Positions 53,526 through 64,000 of a DNA stretch of 64,000 bases are shown piece by piece. The stretch spans positions 4,528,501 to 4,592,500 of the forward strand of contig JAKSXM010000007.1 in assembly GCA_022575985.1 (NCBI GenBank), written 5' to 3'. The stretch comes from Anagrus nilaparvatae. Its lineage: Eukaryota > Arthropoda > Insecta > Hymenoptera > Mymaridae. The stretch's first letter is position 1. Every line of letters begins with the position of its first letter. The translations under genes were made by a program, and so were the position numbers. A model generated the notes under the pieces. The model did not search any database, had not been told where the DNA came from, and was given only the letters and a program-made list of their open reading frames with translations.

Positions 53526-56500
53526 ATGGATATTTTACTAATGACAGTTTTTTATCTAATATTGTTTAGTATTTTTATTATTTTCGTAAAGTGGTTAAAT
53601 AATTATCTATTGTTAAGAAGGAAGCTTAGTGTCATACCTGGTCCAACTTCGTATTTATTTTTAGGAAATGTTCTTGAATTAAAAAACATTCAAACTGATG
53701 GTAAATTATTTTTATTGTATTTTAAATATTATTAGGTTTATCTGATACACTGATTTTGTATTTTACTTAAATAAATGTAATATATGATTATATTTAATCC
53801 ATTGCATCATTTTAAATTAATATTGTCATAAAAAAATTATGTAATTAACTGACTATAAACATCTCCTAGATGATTTAAATAATATAATTAATTGGTTTTC
53901 ATTGAACAAATTAAATTTAAATTTTAATTAATGTTTTTCTGTTTCTTTTAGTCGCTTTATTTCATTTAATTTTGAGTATCAATTGGCGGGTGCTTTTTTT
54001 TTTGTCAAAAAAATGATGTTATGACCAATCTTGGTGTCATCATGGATCATGGAGAAGTTAAATTTTAATTTTCACATATCATCTGTGGTCAGTAAGGCTA
54101 ATAGATCCTGGGTACTTATCCAAAGACATTCTGGTCGTTTTAACTTTAATACTATCAGAATATTTTAGTTATGTAAAATCAATAATTATGTACGCTTCTA
54201 ACATTTGGTGTCCAGTGTTTAAAATGCTCCATGGAAAGGCTTGAAAGGGTTAACCATAGAGCGATTAGATATCTGACATATAATTGAGGAACCTCCATGA
54301 ATAAGTAGGACCATGATTAAACCAGTATGACAAGAAAATTGGCTATACCAACCATTGAATCGTCAATGAAAGCCAAAGATATTATTTTCACTCATAAGAT
54401 TATGAATGGGAAAATTAATTCACCCACTTTATACAATTTATACCCTATTAACAATTTTGATAACTATCTGTTAAGATGTAAATTTTATTTAAAAATGATA
54501 ATATTAATTCTAAGTACCTAGAAGGAGAGCTGGTTCAAAAATTATCGACCCTATACAATTACTGTTACAAAAAAATTTTTAGAATTCTAAAATCTAATTC
54601 TAATACCACCGCAGTTGCATTTCATATTAAAATTTTTTAATTTTAAATTATTTAATGTGCCATTTAGCAAAATACTGTTGAGAAATTATAATTATTTTTA
54701 GTTTAAATTTTGTAGAAATCACATAACAGTTGTATTGTATATTATTAAAAAAGGGAAACCGTTAATAAAATAAATAATTATAAAGACCTTGAAACTAGTA
54801 ATTAGAAGGAAAAAAACAAAGAAAAATATTAAAATAGTGAAGAAAATTTTACTAACTATTAAAAACTCGAAGTAAAAAGATTAAGGTTAATAAAACAGCG
54901 CCTGAAATAAATCAACATTGATACACATATGGAAGTAGTGTAGCATACCTTTTGCGTTTAATTTAAAAGTATTTTAGTAGTATTTTAGTGGTATTTTCTA
55001 TAATAATAATCAAAATCTCTTCTCTAAAAATATTTACAAATCATTAGAGCTCTCAAGAAAATTGATGTATTACAAATAATTAACTTTATTTCAGATATAT
55101 TTTATTGGGTAGATAATTTAACTCGTAAGTTCAAAAATGGATTATTTTTAATATGGGTTGGCACAGATCCTCGAGTATTCATCTTTAAACCACGTCATAT
55201 GGAGGTAAAAATTTAAATTTCGTTATAACTTTAGTACTCCAAGCGACTCTACTAATACACTCAGTTTTACATTTATTTGATCTATTAAAAAATTGTGAAC
55301 ATTTATGAAACTATATATTTGTTTTCAGGTCATTTTACCAAATAAAAAATTAATACGTAAGTCAACAACTTACGACACGGTACGTCCATGGCTAGGTAAT
55401 GGATTGCTTACTGCTAATGGTAAGTTTCTCAAAGAATTTTGTTTGTTGTTTTACTCTTTAAAATATTTTGGAAGGTTATTTGAAATTCAACTTTATTATT
55501 TTTTGCTATTACTCTTTTTAGGCGAATTATGGCATCACCATAGACGACTGATAACACCAGCTTTTCATTTCGGCATACTTAGTAAATTTGCTGATGTCAT
55601 GGCGCGAAAAGCTGAAATACTGAGTGATTGTATTAAAGAAAAAATTCAAAAAAATCCAAACAGCCCAGTTAACATATTTTCATTAGCTATTAAGTGCACT
55701 CTTGATACTTTTTGTGAAACTTCTATGGGTATCGACTATGACATGCAACGTCAAGATGATAATCCATATGTTGATGCAGTTCGTAGGTAAAGTTAACAAA
55801 AGCTTTATTTAATTCAAATTGTAACTTTTAAGGAAAAAAGATTTCCGCAAGTCATATTAGTGTATAATTTTGTAAGATATTAAAAAAATTTATTTCAATA
55901 TTAGGTTTTCTCTAATGAGTTTTGATAGAGTAGTTCGTGTGTATCTTAGAAAGGATTTTATATACTTTTTGACAAAACAAGGAAAAGAATGCTTAAAAAT
56001 ATTAAAAATTTTACATAATTTTACACTTCAGGTACTATTAAAGAATAAAAAAAAAAAAAATTTTAAATACCTGAACGCAAATAAAATATTGAATAATTTT
56101 AAATTTTTTAATAGGTTTTAGAAAAGAAACAATCAGAACGAATGAAAAAAAAACTTGAAATCGAAAAGAACAACACAGAGGAACATAATTTAGGTAAATT
56201 TTTCATCTATTATTTGCTCAATCAAAATTTTTGGACCTGAAATTACTTTTTAAAAAAGTATTCATAAAATATTTTTATAAAATTTCAAAATTAAATTTAA
56301 TATTAATCTGAAATTTACTTTTTTGCAGTTAAAAAAAAAGCCTTTTTGGATCTTTTATTAGATTTAAATGAAAAAGAAGAACAACCGTTGACCACTCAAG
56401 AACTGCGAGAAGAAGTTGATACGTTTATGTTCGCTGTAATAATTTAAATTTATTGCTTTTTTATCAATTTTATTTAATCCCAAAACCTTTTGTTCTAGTT

Positions 56501-57316
56501 TTTTTTATATTTTTTTTAGCTTATTAGTTTTATGTATAAGATTTCTTACAATCTGTGAAAATAAGTACCAATTACTAACCAATTGTTCTTCATATTAACA
56601 TCTATAATTCAATTAATATTGATTTTACTACGTGAGTTATTTAATCATAATTAATTTGAATATTTTTACATTTGTAGGGTCACGATACGACTGCTGCTGC
56701 TATTAGTTGGGCACTATTTTCGATCGGTAACAATATGGAGGTACAAGAAAAAATACACCAAGAAATTAATAGTGTTTTAGAAAGCCCTGATACTCTTGTA
56801 ACTCAGCAACACTTATCGCAATTGAAATATTTGGACTTAGTCATTAAAGAAATACTGAGATTGTACCCAAGTGCGCCTGCAATCAGTCGCTATTTGGAAG
56901 AAGAAATAGTTTTGGGTAAAAAAAAATTTTTTTTAATTTTTTAACAGAATTATTACAAAACTGAATATTTATTAGATGGAGTCACAATACCAAAAAATGT
57001 TAATATAGTCATTAATATTCATGGTTTACATCATGATCCTGAAACGTGGGAAAATCCAGAAAAATTTGATCCTGATAGATTTTTGCCAGAAAATAGTCAA
57101 GGCAGACATCCATTCGCATATGTTCCATTTAGTGCTGGACCGAGAAACTGTATTGGTCAAAAATTTGCCTTGTTAGAACTTAAAATAGTTTTAGCCACAA
57201 TATTAAAGAAATGGAAAGTTAAAAGCGCCCTAAAACCTGAAGAAATTAAATTTTCTGCACAAATTATTTTAAGGCCATTAAATAGTACCATTAACGTGTA
57301 TTTTATACCAAAATAA
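53526..57316 (+). CDS. Cytochrome P450, CYP4 family (nine exons, 510 aa)
   Basis: Exons: 53526-53700, 55095-55204, 55329-55419, 55522-55786, 55905-56031, 56115-56193, 56329-56435, 56678-56915, 56976-57316. All junctions are GT-AG and in phase, and the total is 1533 nt, the normal CYP4 length. Residues 4-22 form the membrane anchor, followed by the proline hinge VIPGP (36-40). Helix C has WHHHRR. Helix I reads EVDTFMFAGHDTT (about 311-323) with the oxygen-activating DT. The K-helix ExxR is E376-R379. PEKFDPDRF precedes the haem loop PFSAGPRNCIG with Cys456 as the thiolate ligand. It is an ER-bound monooxygenase using NADPH-P450 reductase; CYP4s act on fatty acids, hydrocarbons or xenobiotics. 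The usual CYP4 helix-I Glu is Ala here. Intron 1 holds a LINE fragment. Confidence 0.9.
54020..54545 (+). pseudogene. LINE reverse transcriptase C-terminal fragment in P450 intron 1
   Basis: Broken frames give NLGVIMD, SKANRSWVLIQRHSGRFN and YASNIWCPVFKM. A longer open part (54327-54521) reads RKLAIPTIESSMKAKDIIF and HKIMNGKINSPTLYNLY. This is the connection/thumb region of jockey-like LINEs. It has several stops and frameshifts, and an AT-rich remainder of the intron surrounds it. It adds about 0.5 kb to a 1.4 kb intron. Confidence 0.7.
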
Positions 57317-57429
57317 AATTTTTTTTTTTAAAGTATTTTATTTTATGATTGAGTATGAACATGAGAAAAAATTTTAAATAATATTTGATCACATTGGATA
57401 TGTTCGGATTGCAGATTTCTTCGGCTTTT

Positions 57430-57632
57430 CTCATCTACTCAGAACAATTTTTACCGGAAAACAGCCATGATAGTTTTTATGTCTTAGCGCTGGATCAACA
57501 AATTGTATTGTTCAAAAATTTGAATTATGAAAAGTAAAAAGTGTTTTAAAATCTGATAAAATTAAATTTTCTGCACAAATTAGTCTTAGACCATTAAATG
57601 GTACCATTAATTTATATTTCACGCTAAAGTAC
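57430..57632 (+). pseudogene. P450 last-exon remnant downstream of the intact P450
   Basis: A segment near 57447 encodes FLPENSHDSF, matching FLPENSQGRH of the intact gene. After decay of the haem-binding line (57480-57530), 57565-57630 reads KFSAQISLRPLNGTINLYF-like residues against KFSAQIILRPLNSTINVYF. It is the tail of a lost tandem P450 copy. Its frame is interrupted and the cysteine loop is gone. Confidence 0.75.
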
Positions 57633-57781
57633 TATCTTATTTTATTACTTTATGAATTATTTAATTTTTTATATTTCATCATAATCTGTAATTTTTATAT
57701 TTTATTATAAATAATTAGTGTTTTAAATAATTTTATTGAATAAATTTTTGCAGTATAATCCTCCCTAAAATTTTAAAATAT

Positions 57782-57925
57782 AATCACGTTCCCTACTAGG
57801 AAGAGAGACTCAGTATACTTTGGCGTTCAATCAAGAAATATACACCTTTGGTTTAATAAAAAAAGGACTACAAAATTTTGTATGGGAATTTTCGTATAGT
57901 ATTAGCCTTTCTTTCTAGGAGGGAA
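57782..57925. mobile_element. ~145-bp MITE
   Basis: TCACGTTCCCTACTAGGAAG at 57783 is the near-complement of CTTTCTAGGAGGGAACGATA ending at about 57930. AT-rich spacer. Non-coding. Confidence 0.55.
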
Positions 57926-58140
57926 CGATAATACTTTAATCTCAACTTTAATATATCATTTTGTATAATTTAATTATATACTCGAACTAATTGAGTTCAT
58001 TAAAAATGAATATTTTTGAAAAAAACAGATATTAAATATTGTATAGTTTGTCTAATAGATCCATTACTATCATAGGAATATTATTCTATTTTACTACTCT
58101 TCTAAAGCTAGAGTATATCTGCAAATCATTTTCTGCTTAA

Positions 58141-59099
58141 CCCTCAGAAGCACGGGTGGGGTCCAGCGGACCCCATGGTAGTTTTAAATAACATGGCATT
58201 ATCCTAAATCTATAATTGCACTTTCTGTATATGTTTGGTAATTCATTTTGGTTGTTGTATTACTCATCTACAACTATAAAAGCCCCAGAACTTTTCGTGT
58301 ATTGGTTGCATGCGCTTTGAAAAAATTTTTTGGGGTCCGCTAGACCCTCCCGTGTAGTTACGTAATATTTTTTGCTTTAAAAAAATTGTAATTTTGTAAA
58401 TATTTTTTAATTTTCTGATTGATAAATCAATGTTTTATAAAAATTCAATAATAAAATGTTCTTTAAAAAATTTAAACATTGCCAAATATTGCCCAAAACC
58501 TATTTGGTGAGAAAATTGAAAATTTAATGCATAAAGTTCAGAAAACGCAATGGGCAAAGATATATACTTCGGGTATGCTTTCAAGGTTATAAAAAATATG
58601 ATAAAAATGTGTTTCAATATTTGTGGAATTAGTTCATCATTTATTTTTTATATTTTTAAAGTAAAAAAACTATTTTAATAAAAAAAATTATGCATATATA
58701 AATTTTCAAAAAGGTGTAATTTTAATTCAAGGGAATAATTAATGTTTTTTTTAATTTGAAATTTCTTACTTAAATTTCTTTAAAGTTTACCCTTTGGCAT
58801 TTCCCGTTTAGTGGTTAAAAAGTTGTTTATAATTTTTTAAACCAATTTTATTGCTATTTAAAAAAATCACCCTAATTATAATGACAAGAAATTTTCTTTT
58901 TTTAATATCTTTAAACAGGCTAACAATTTTCAGTTTTTTATTTTATAATCGCATAATTGAACTCTTCTGCGTTCGAAATAAAAAAAAAGAAGTTAATTTT
59001 GGACCAATTTTGAAGGAGTTATAGACTTACAAAGTCGCTGGGGTCCGCTAGACCCCCCCGTGCTCTAACGTTTTCGGAAGGCACCCGTGCTGCTAAGGG
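58141..59099. mobile_element. 959-bp TTAA-flanked (piggyBac-like) MITE
   Basis: CCCTCAGAAGCACGGGTG at 58141 and the complement of CCCTTAGCAGCACGGGTG ending at 59099 are flanked by TTAA on both sides (58137-58140 and 59100-59103). Subterminal GGGGTCC/GGACCCC blocks recur near 58160, 58335 and 59040 in both orientations. No transposase ORF was seen. Confidence 0.8.
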
Positions 59100-59126
59100 T
59101 TAACTAAGTACCTACAATATTATTTT

Positions 59127-60745
59127 GGTTCCTCATTAGAGAAAACATTGTGATAAATAAAATTTTATTTTTTTATTTTTGGTTCCTCATAGAGGAACCA
59201 TTCTGATCGGTCAAAATTTTTTTTTTTATTTTTTGGTATATAAGCACGTTTTGAGACCTCGGGAAGCTAAAAAACCGGTTTTTAAAAAAAGTATGTATGT
59301 GTGTATGTGTGTGTGTACGTACGTACGTACGTATGTAATCGCTGATATTTCACAAACATTATGGAATTAAGACCTAATTTTTTTTTCAAAAATTTTTTCA
59401 CCAAAAAAGCTCGAGGTACTTTTTTTTTTTTTTAATTTGGATGTAATACCTCATTTATTTCCATGAAAGTACTTATATTTGAAAGTATGGTTTTCACATG
59501 ATATCTCGAATCGGATACTTAATTTTCTGAAAATTTTTTTCCTAAAATTTTTTTCACAAAAAAATATAAAAAATACCAATCTTTTTTTTCTTTTTGGACT
59601 TTATTTCCATGGAAGTACTAGTTTTAGAAATATCGTTTATTGTAATTTTTTGGACCTAATACTTAATTTTTTTTTAATTTTTTTGTCAAAATTTTTGTCG
59701 CCAAAAAATACAAAAACGCCAAAATTTTTTTTATTTTAGGACGTAATACTTAATTTTTTCCTATGAAAGTACGAATATCTAGAATTATCGTTTGTAAAGG
59801 ATTTCTCCATCTGATACATAATTTTTCGAAATTTTTTTTAAAAAATTTTTTACATAAAATAATTAAAAAAATACCATAATTTTTTTTCTTTTTGGACGTA
59901 GTACCTCATTTTTTCCCATGAAAGTACTGATATCTAGAAGTATCGTTTTTACTCGATATCTCGAATCTTATAATTTATTTATAGAAAATTTTTTTCTCAA
60001 AATTTTTTTCACAAAAAAATATAAAAAATACCAATCTTTTTTTTCTTTATGGACGCAGTACTTAATTTATTTCTGTGGAAGTACTAGTTTTAGAAATATC
60101 ATTTATAGTAATTTTTTGGACCTGATACTTAATTTTTTCAAAATTTTTTTCTCAAAATTTTTGTCGCCAAAAAATACAAAAACCGCCAAAATTTTTTTTA
60201 TTTTAGGACGTAATACTTAATTTTTTCCTATGAAAGTACGAATATCTAGAATTATCGTTTGTAAAGGATTTCTCCATCTGATACATAATTTTGCGAAATT
60301 TTTTTTTTTTAAATTTTTTACATAAAATAATTAAAAAAATAGCATAATTTTTTTTCTTTTTGGACGTAGTACCTCATTTTTTTCCATGAAAGTACTAATA
60401 TGTAGAATTATCTTTTTAACTGGATATAAACAATCTGATACCTAATTTTTTTTCAAAATTTTCTTTTAAAATTTTTCACATAAAAAAGTTAAAAAAATAT
60501 CTTTTTATTGATGTTTGAAAATTTTTTGGGTATCAGGAGAAAGTTTATCCACTTTCTTTATTAAATTTAGAATATTTGGCTCAATTATTCTAATATTTTA
60601 ATTTTTTATTAGGTAAAATAGAATATTGACAACATTTTGTTATTGCTAATGAGGAACCATAGTGCCAATTACTTGGCAGGGTATTTTGATTATAAGCACG
60701 TTTTGAGAACTCCAGAAGCTAAAAATAGATTTTAAAAAAGTATGT
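59127..60745 (+). repeat. Older GGTTCCTC repeat copy split by a younger one
   Basis: The left piece (59127-59180: GGTTCCTCATTAGAGAAAAC) and the right piece (60683-60745: TATAAGCACGTTTTGAG, GAAGCTAAAAATAGATTTT) join in family order when 59181-60681 is removed. A family member therefore inserted into another copy of itself. Confidence 0.6.
59181..60681 (+). repeat. 1.5 kb GGTTCCTC repeat family, full-length copy
   Basis: Starts GGTTCCTCATAGAGGAACC, has (TG)n/(TACG)n near 59290-59335 and about nine ~115-bp subunits. Ends with GAGGAACCATAGTGCC and CTTGGCAGGG. It is the closest relative of the inverted copy at 10908-12421: the subunit order is the same and long stretches are nearly identical. Confidence 0.8.
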
Positions 60746-61560
60746 TAAAAATAGTTTGTTTCTGTAGATAATACTCCCTTCAATGGTTAATAACGTTATT
60801 TTAAATAACACTAATTCGGATTCAGCGAGTCAAAAAACATAAAACTCAACGGTTAAATGTTTGAAATAATGGAATTTAATTTGTAGATTATCAAGTATAT
60901 AGCTTTTTGTCACATGTACGCTCAAAACGATGCAGTTTTGAAAAAAAGAACTTAGAATAGATCTATAGATCTATAGATTTGGATTCAGGAGGTCAGAAAA
61001 CTTAAATTTATCTGGCGCGTAGCCTTTAAAATTTCCGGTCACACGGAAGTATATTCCAGCCACTGGACTATAAAAGGTAATCTTCCAAATAATGTTGAAA
61101 TTTTACAAATTATACAAATAACTTTCGGTAATTTTTTTAAATCTAAATTAAGCATGAATCTATAAAATCAATTTCTTTAATTTTATTTTAATTTTTTCCA
61201 ACGATAAAATGGTTATTTAGGGGCCTTGCAAATTAAGCAGTTTCTGAAGATAATAATTTGTTATAATATAATATATCTAATTATATTTAAAGTACAGCCT
61301 GTGAGCTCAATGTGAAAAAAACTTTATAGGAAAAATTATCTGTTTACCGTAAACTTTTGCTAAAATTAAATTTTACTTAGCTTAGGCTTATTAATATAGA
61401 AAACATACAAATTTTCTATTGTTTATCATCTCTTTATAATCAAGAAAAAGCGTATACAACCCCTGTAGAATACCACCAATCGTAATTGTATACAGTTAAT
61501 TTTAAATTTCATTCTTTATATTATAACCTATCTAACTTTACCTTGATGTGCGGCGATCTC
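60746..61560. other. Intergenic region before DHX8
   Basis: No gene. Contains short relatives of the 33-36 kb satellite (GGGGCCTTGCAAATTAAGC at about 61220 and TTTTACTTAGCTTAGGC at 61370). The DHX8 promoter should lie in about 61400-61650. Confidence 0.5.
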
Positions 61561-61658
61561 AAACGTTTAGCAGTCGTTTTAAAACGTTGTGTAAAGTGTA
61601 AAGGATATACATTGTTAAATAAAAAATAATTTAAATTAATATTAAAAAAATAAGTAAT

Positions 61659-64000
61659 ATGGAAGAAATACAGAAATTGGAGCATCTTTCTCTCGTCTCT
61701 AAAATTTGCACTGAATTGGATAATCATTTAGGACTAAAAGAAAAAGAACTTGGTAAGTTTCTTAATCTCATATTTGTAAAGAGTAACATGTTTATTTATT
61801 TTTAATAATTTCACCTTTTTTCATTATAGCTGAATTTATAATTTATTTATCAGAAAAAAATAATACTTTTGAATCCTTCAAAAAAGTTTTATTAGAAAAT
61901 GGAGCAAACTTTTCAGTTCGTATTAAATCAATATAAATTAGATTTATTTATTTTTATTTTTCTAATAATTATCATTTTTAATTTACAAAAGGATTCCTTC
62001 ATTGAAAATTTATTGCGAATTATTCAGCATATGAGACCATCAAAACTTGTTAGTACATTAAATTCAGCTACTAGTACTAAGTATAATGACTTCAAAACTG
62101 CTCCAAATAATCAAGACGTTAATATTGCTGAGGAGATGATGAAATTTTTAGATGATGGAAATCCTGTTATTATTAAAACAGTTTATTCTAAGAATGAAAA
62201 ACTAGACCAAAATAAAAGCCATTGTTATAAAAAAAAACGTATGAGCAGTGATTGTCAAGATATAGAAAATAAACCTTATAAAAATGTAGGTAAAAGTATG
62301 GATTGGGATAAATATGAAAGAAAAAGGAAAGATAAGAATCATTACCTCAGGAGTAAATCTGAGGATAGATCAAGATCCAGGTATTTTTGGAATGTAGTTA
62401 ATTATTATTATTATTATTGTTATTATTATTATTATTAAATACATGACGTATATTTATAATTAGTAGGTTTAAAAGTAAAATCTGGCAATATATGTTAAAT
62501 TTCAAAACTTATAAAGTGTCACTCTGTTGCCCACAATAAAAATTTGCCTATTTCTTCAATTTTTATCAGTTTAAGGTTTCTGAACGATTATGCTGAGGAA
62601 ACTAAAAGGCATGCGTTACCTTATGTTTTTAAAACATAATATTATTTCTAAACTAGAAATTTAATTTTTAGATCACCCATAAGAAGAAATAAATCGGTAA
62701 AAGGAAGGGATTTAAAAAAATCAAAAAGGCAAAGTAGATCATGTTCTTCAGAGTTATCTATTGATCCAGAAGTTGGTAAAATTTACAAAGGGAAAGTAAT
62801 TAATATTGTTATGTTTGGCTGCTTTGTAGAATTGGAAGGATTAAAGCAACGCTGGGAAGGTCTTGTTCATATATCAGAATTAAGGAGAGAGCATCGAGTT
62901 GCTAATGTCAGTGATGTAGTTTCCAGAGGAGAAAAAGTATTTGTCAAAATTCTTAGTTTTACTGGTCAAAAAGTAAGTAAATTTTAATGTTAAAAAAAAA
63001 TAATTAAATAATTCTTTTTTAAATATTCATTCATTTACATCAGGTTTCTTTATCCATGAAAGATGTAGATCAAGAAACAGGTAGAGATTTAAATCCAATT
63101 TTAATACCAATAAAAACTGATGAAGATGAAAAATACTTACGTAACCCAGACAGACCTATTTGTCAGGATGAATTTAAAATTAATATTGACAAAGAAGAAA
63201 TATACCTCCAAAAAAATATTTATAGATTGTCTTCTCCAGAGAAATGGGAAATTAAACAAATGTTAGCTGCATCATGTATTGACAGGTTAATACATTTAAT
63301 GATTAATTATTAATTAGTTTTAAAATATATTTGCTAAATAAAGGATTAATATAAATATTTTGATTTTTTGTTGTAGAAATGAATTACCTGAATTTGATAT
63401 GGATACGAGAATGTTACCTCAAGAAAATGACCAAGATTTTGAAATAGAACTTGTTGAAGATGAACCTTTATTTTTACGAGGACATGCTAGGATCTTAGGT
63501 GATTTAAGTCCAGTTCGAATTATGAAAAATCCAGATGGTTCTCTGGCTCAAGCAGCTATGATTCAAGGTGCTTTAGCTAAAGAACGCCGAGAAAATAAAA
63601 TGATTAAGAAAAAAGAAGAAATTGATTCTAAAGAAGATGAACTCAAAAGTTGGAATGATCCATTACCTGAAGGTAAATAATATTTTAAAGCTTTTATGAA
63701 TCATTTATGCCTAATACCCTAAAACATACTCTTAGTGCAGGTTGTGTTTTAGTCTGCAAAAGCCTAAAAATTAAGTGAGTATTAAAAATAAAACTTTAAT
63801 ATCTTTTAATATAGCAGATAGAATACTAGCAACTGATACAAAAGGAATTGTAAAAAGACAAGATCTACCAGAATGGAGAGAGCATGTTTCAGGTGGTAAA
63901 AAAAGTTCTTATGGTAAAAAGACAAACTTATCACTTTTACAACAAAAACAAAGCTTACCCATTTACAAATTAAAAGATGACTTATTAAAAGCTGTAAGGG
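61659..64000 (+). CDS. DHX8: Pre-mRNA-splicing helicase DHX8/Prp22, 5' part
   Basis: Exons: 61659-61752, 61830-61915, 61992-62380, 62672-62972, 63044-63285, 63377-63672 and 63815 to the window edge. All are GT-AG and in frame, giving 531 residues. Residues 1-75 are the conserved N-terminal domain ([14 protein letters not shown], then [12 protein letters not shown]). A basic RS-like region covers about 130-215. The S1 RNA-binding fold is at about 222-296 ([41 protein letters not shown]). A linker with [14 protein letters not shown] follows. The last exon carries [14 protein letters not shown], directly before the DEAH helicase core, which lies outside the window. In other animals this DEAH-box ATPase releases spliced mRNA from the spliceosome. 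It is a single-copy housekeeping gene, and the match leaves little doubt. The acceptor of the last exon could shift by a few bases. Confidence 0.95.
62397..62438. repeat. (TTA)n microsatellite in DHX8 intron 3
   Basis: About 13 TTA units with one TTG interruption, 17 bases after the donor site at 62381. Potentially polymorphic in length. No other intronic feature was seen. Confidence 0.9.

Noticed and set aside
61521..61727. 68-codon minus-strand frame across the DHX8 start
   Set aside because: It overlaps exon 1 of DHX8 in antisense and has no recognisable features. It is a shadow frame.
1..64000. Integrated viral genes (for example bracovirus-type segments), which would be plausible in a parasitoid wasp
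   Set aside because: No frame shows viral structural or virulence gene families. All coding remnants are explained by transposable elements and host genes.

Overview
This is an AT-rich, intron-containing, transposon-dense piece of an insect nuclear genome. A parasitoid hymenopteran is the best guess. The reasons are base composition, the divergent ionotropic receptor (IR) family, a CYP4-type P450, and the mixture of Tigger, piggyBac-like, Penelope-like, hAT and R1/I-type retroelements. The species cannot be fixed from sequence alone. Four host loci are supported, all on the + strand: two single-exon IR-like chemoreceptor genes (6567-8420 and 41569-43434), a nine-exon CYP4-family cytochrome P450 (53526-57316), and the 5' half of the spliceosomal RNA helicase DHX8/Prp22 (61659 to the right edge).

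Layout: 1-6.3 kb holds decayed MULE and Penelope pieces, a foldback element and a segmental duplication shared with 24.3-25.4 kb. From 6.5 to 10.1 kb is IR block 1: gene, conserved 3' flank, a decayed IR fragment and an insertion. From 10.1 to 14.2 kb are LINE remnants and a 1.5 kb repeat-family copy. From 14.6 to 21.6 kb is a nest at least four levels deep: LINE, then a Tigger-like element, then a 4.9 kb long-terminal-inverted-repeat element with its own ORF, then a MITE with a tRNA-like segment. From 21.7 to 24.2 kb is a nearly complete LINE ORF2 with one stop codon. From 25.4 to 28.8 kb is a TTAA-flanked element carrying two further insertions. From 28.9 to 32 kb are two minus-strand Penelope units. 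From 32.3 to 40.6 kb are palindromes, tandem arrays and foldbacks with no gene. From 41.5 to 46.4 kb is IR block 2, with three decayed IR copies and a TTAA element whose empty site is preserved in block 1. From 46.5 to 53.3 kb are more foldbacks and a decayed hAT transposase interrupted by a Penelope 3' half. The P450, a decayed P450 tail, a TTAA MITE, another 1.5 kb repeat copy and DHX8 follow.

The host genes do not form a pathway. DHX8 is a housekeeping splicing factor. The P450 and the IRs belong to fast-evolving detoxification and chemosensory families. The clearest theme is birth and death of IR genes by segmental duplication inside a transposon-rich interval. The two intact IRs differ most in the ligand-binding lobes and are almost identical over the last ~340 nt of coding sequence. 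Element boundaries were read by eye from terminal repeats and target duplications; fuzzy edges are stated where they occur.
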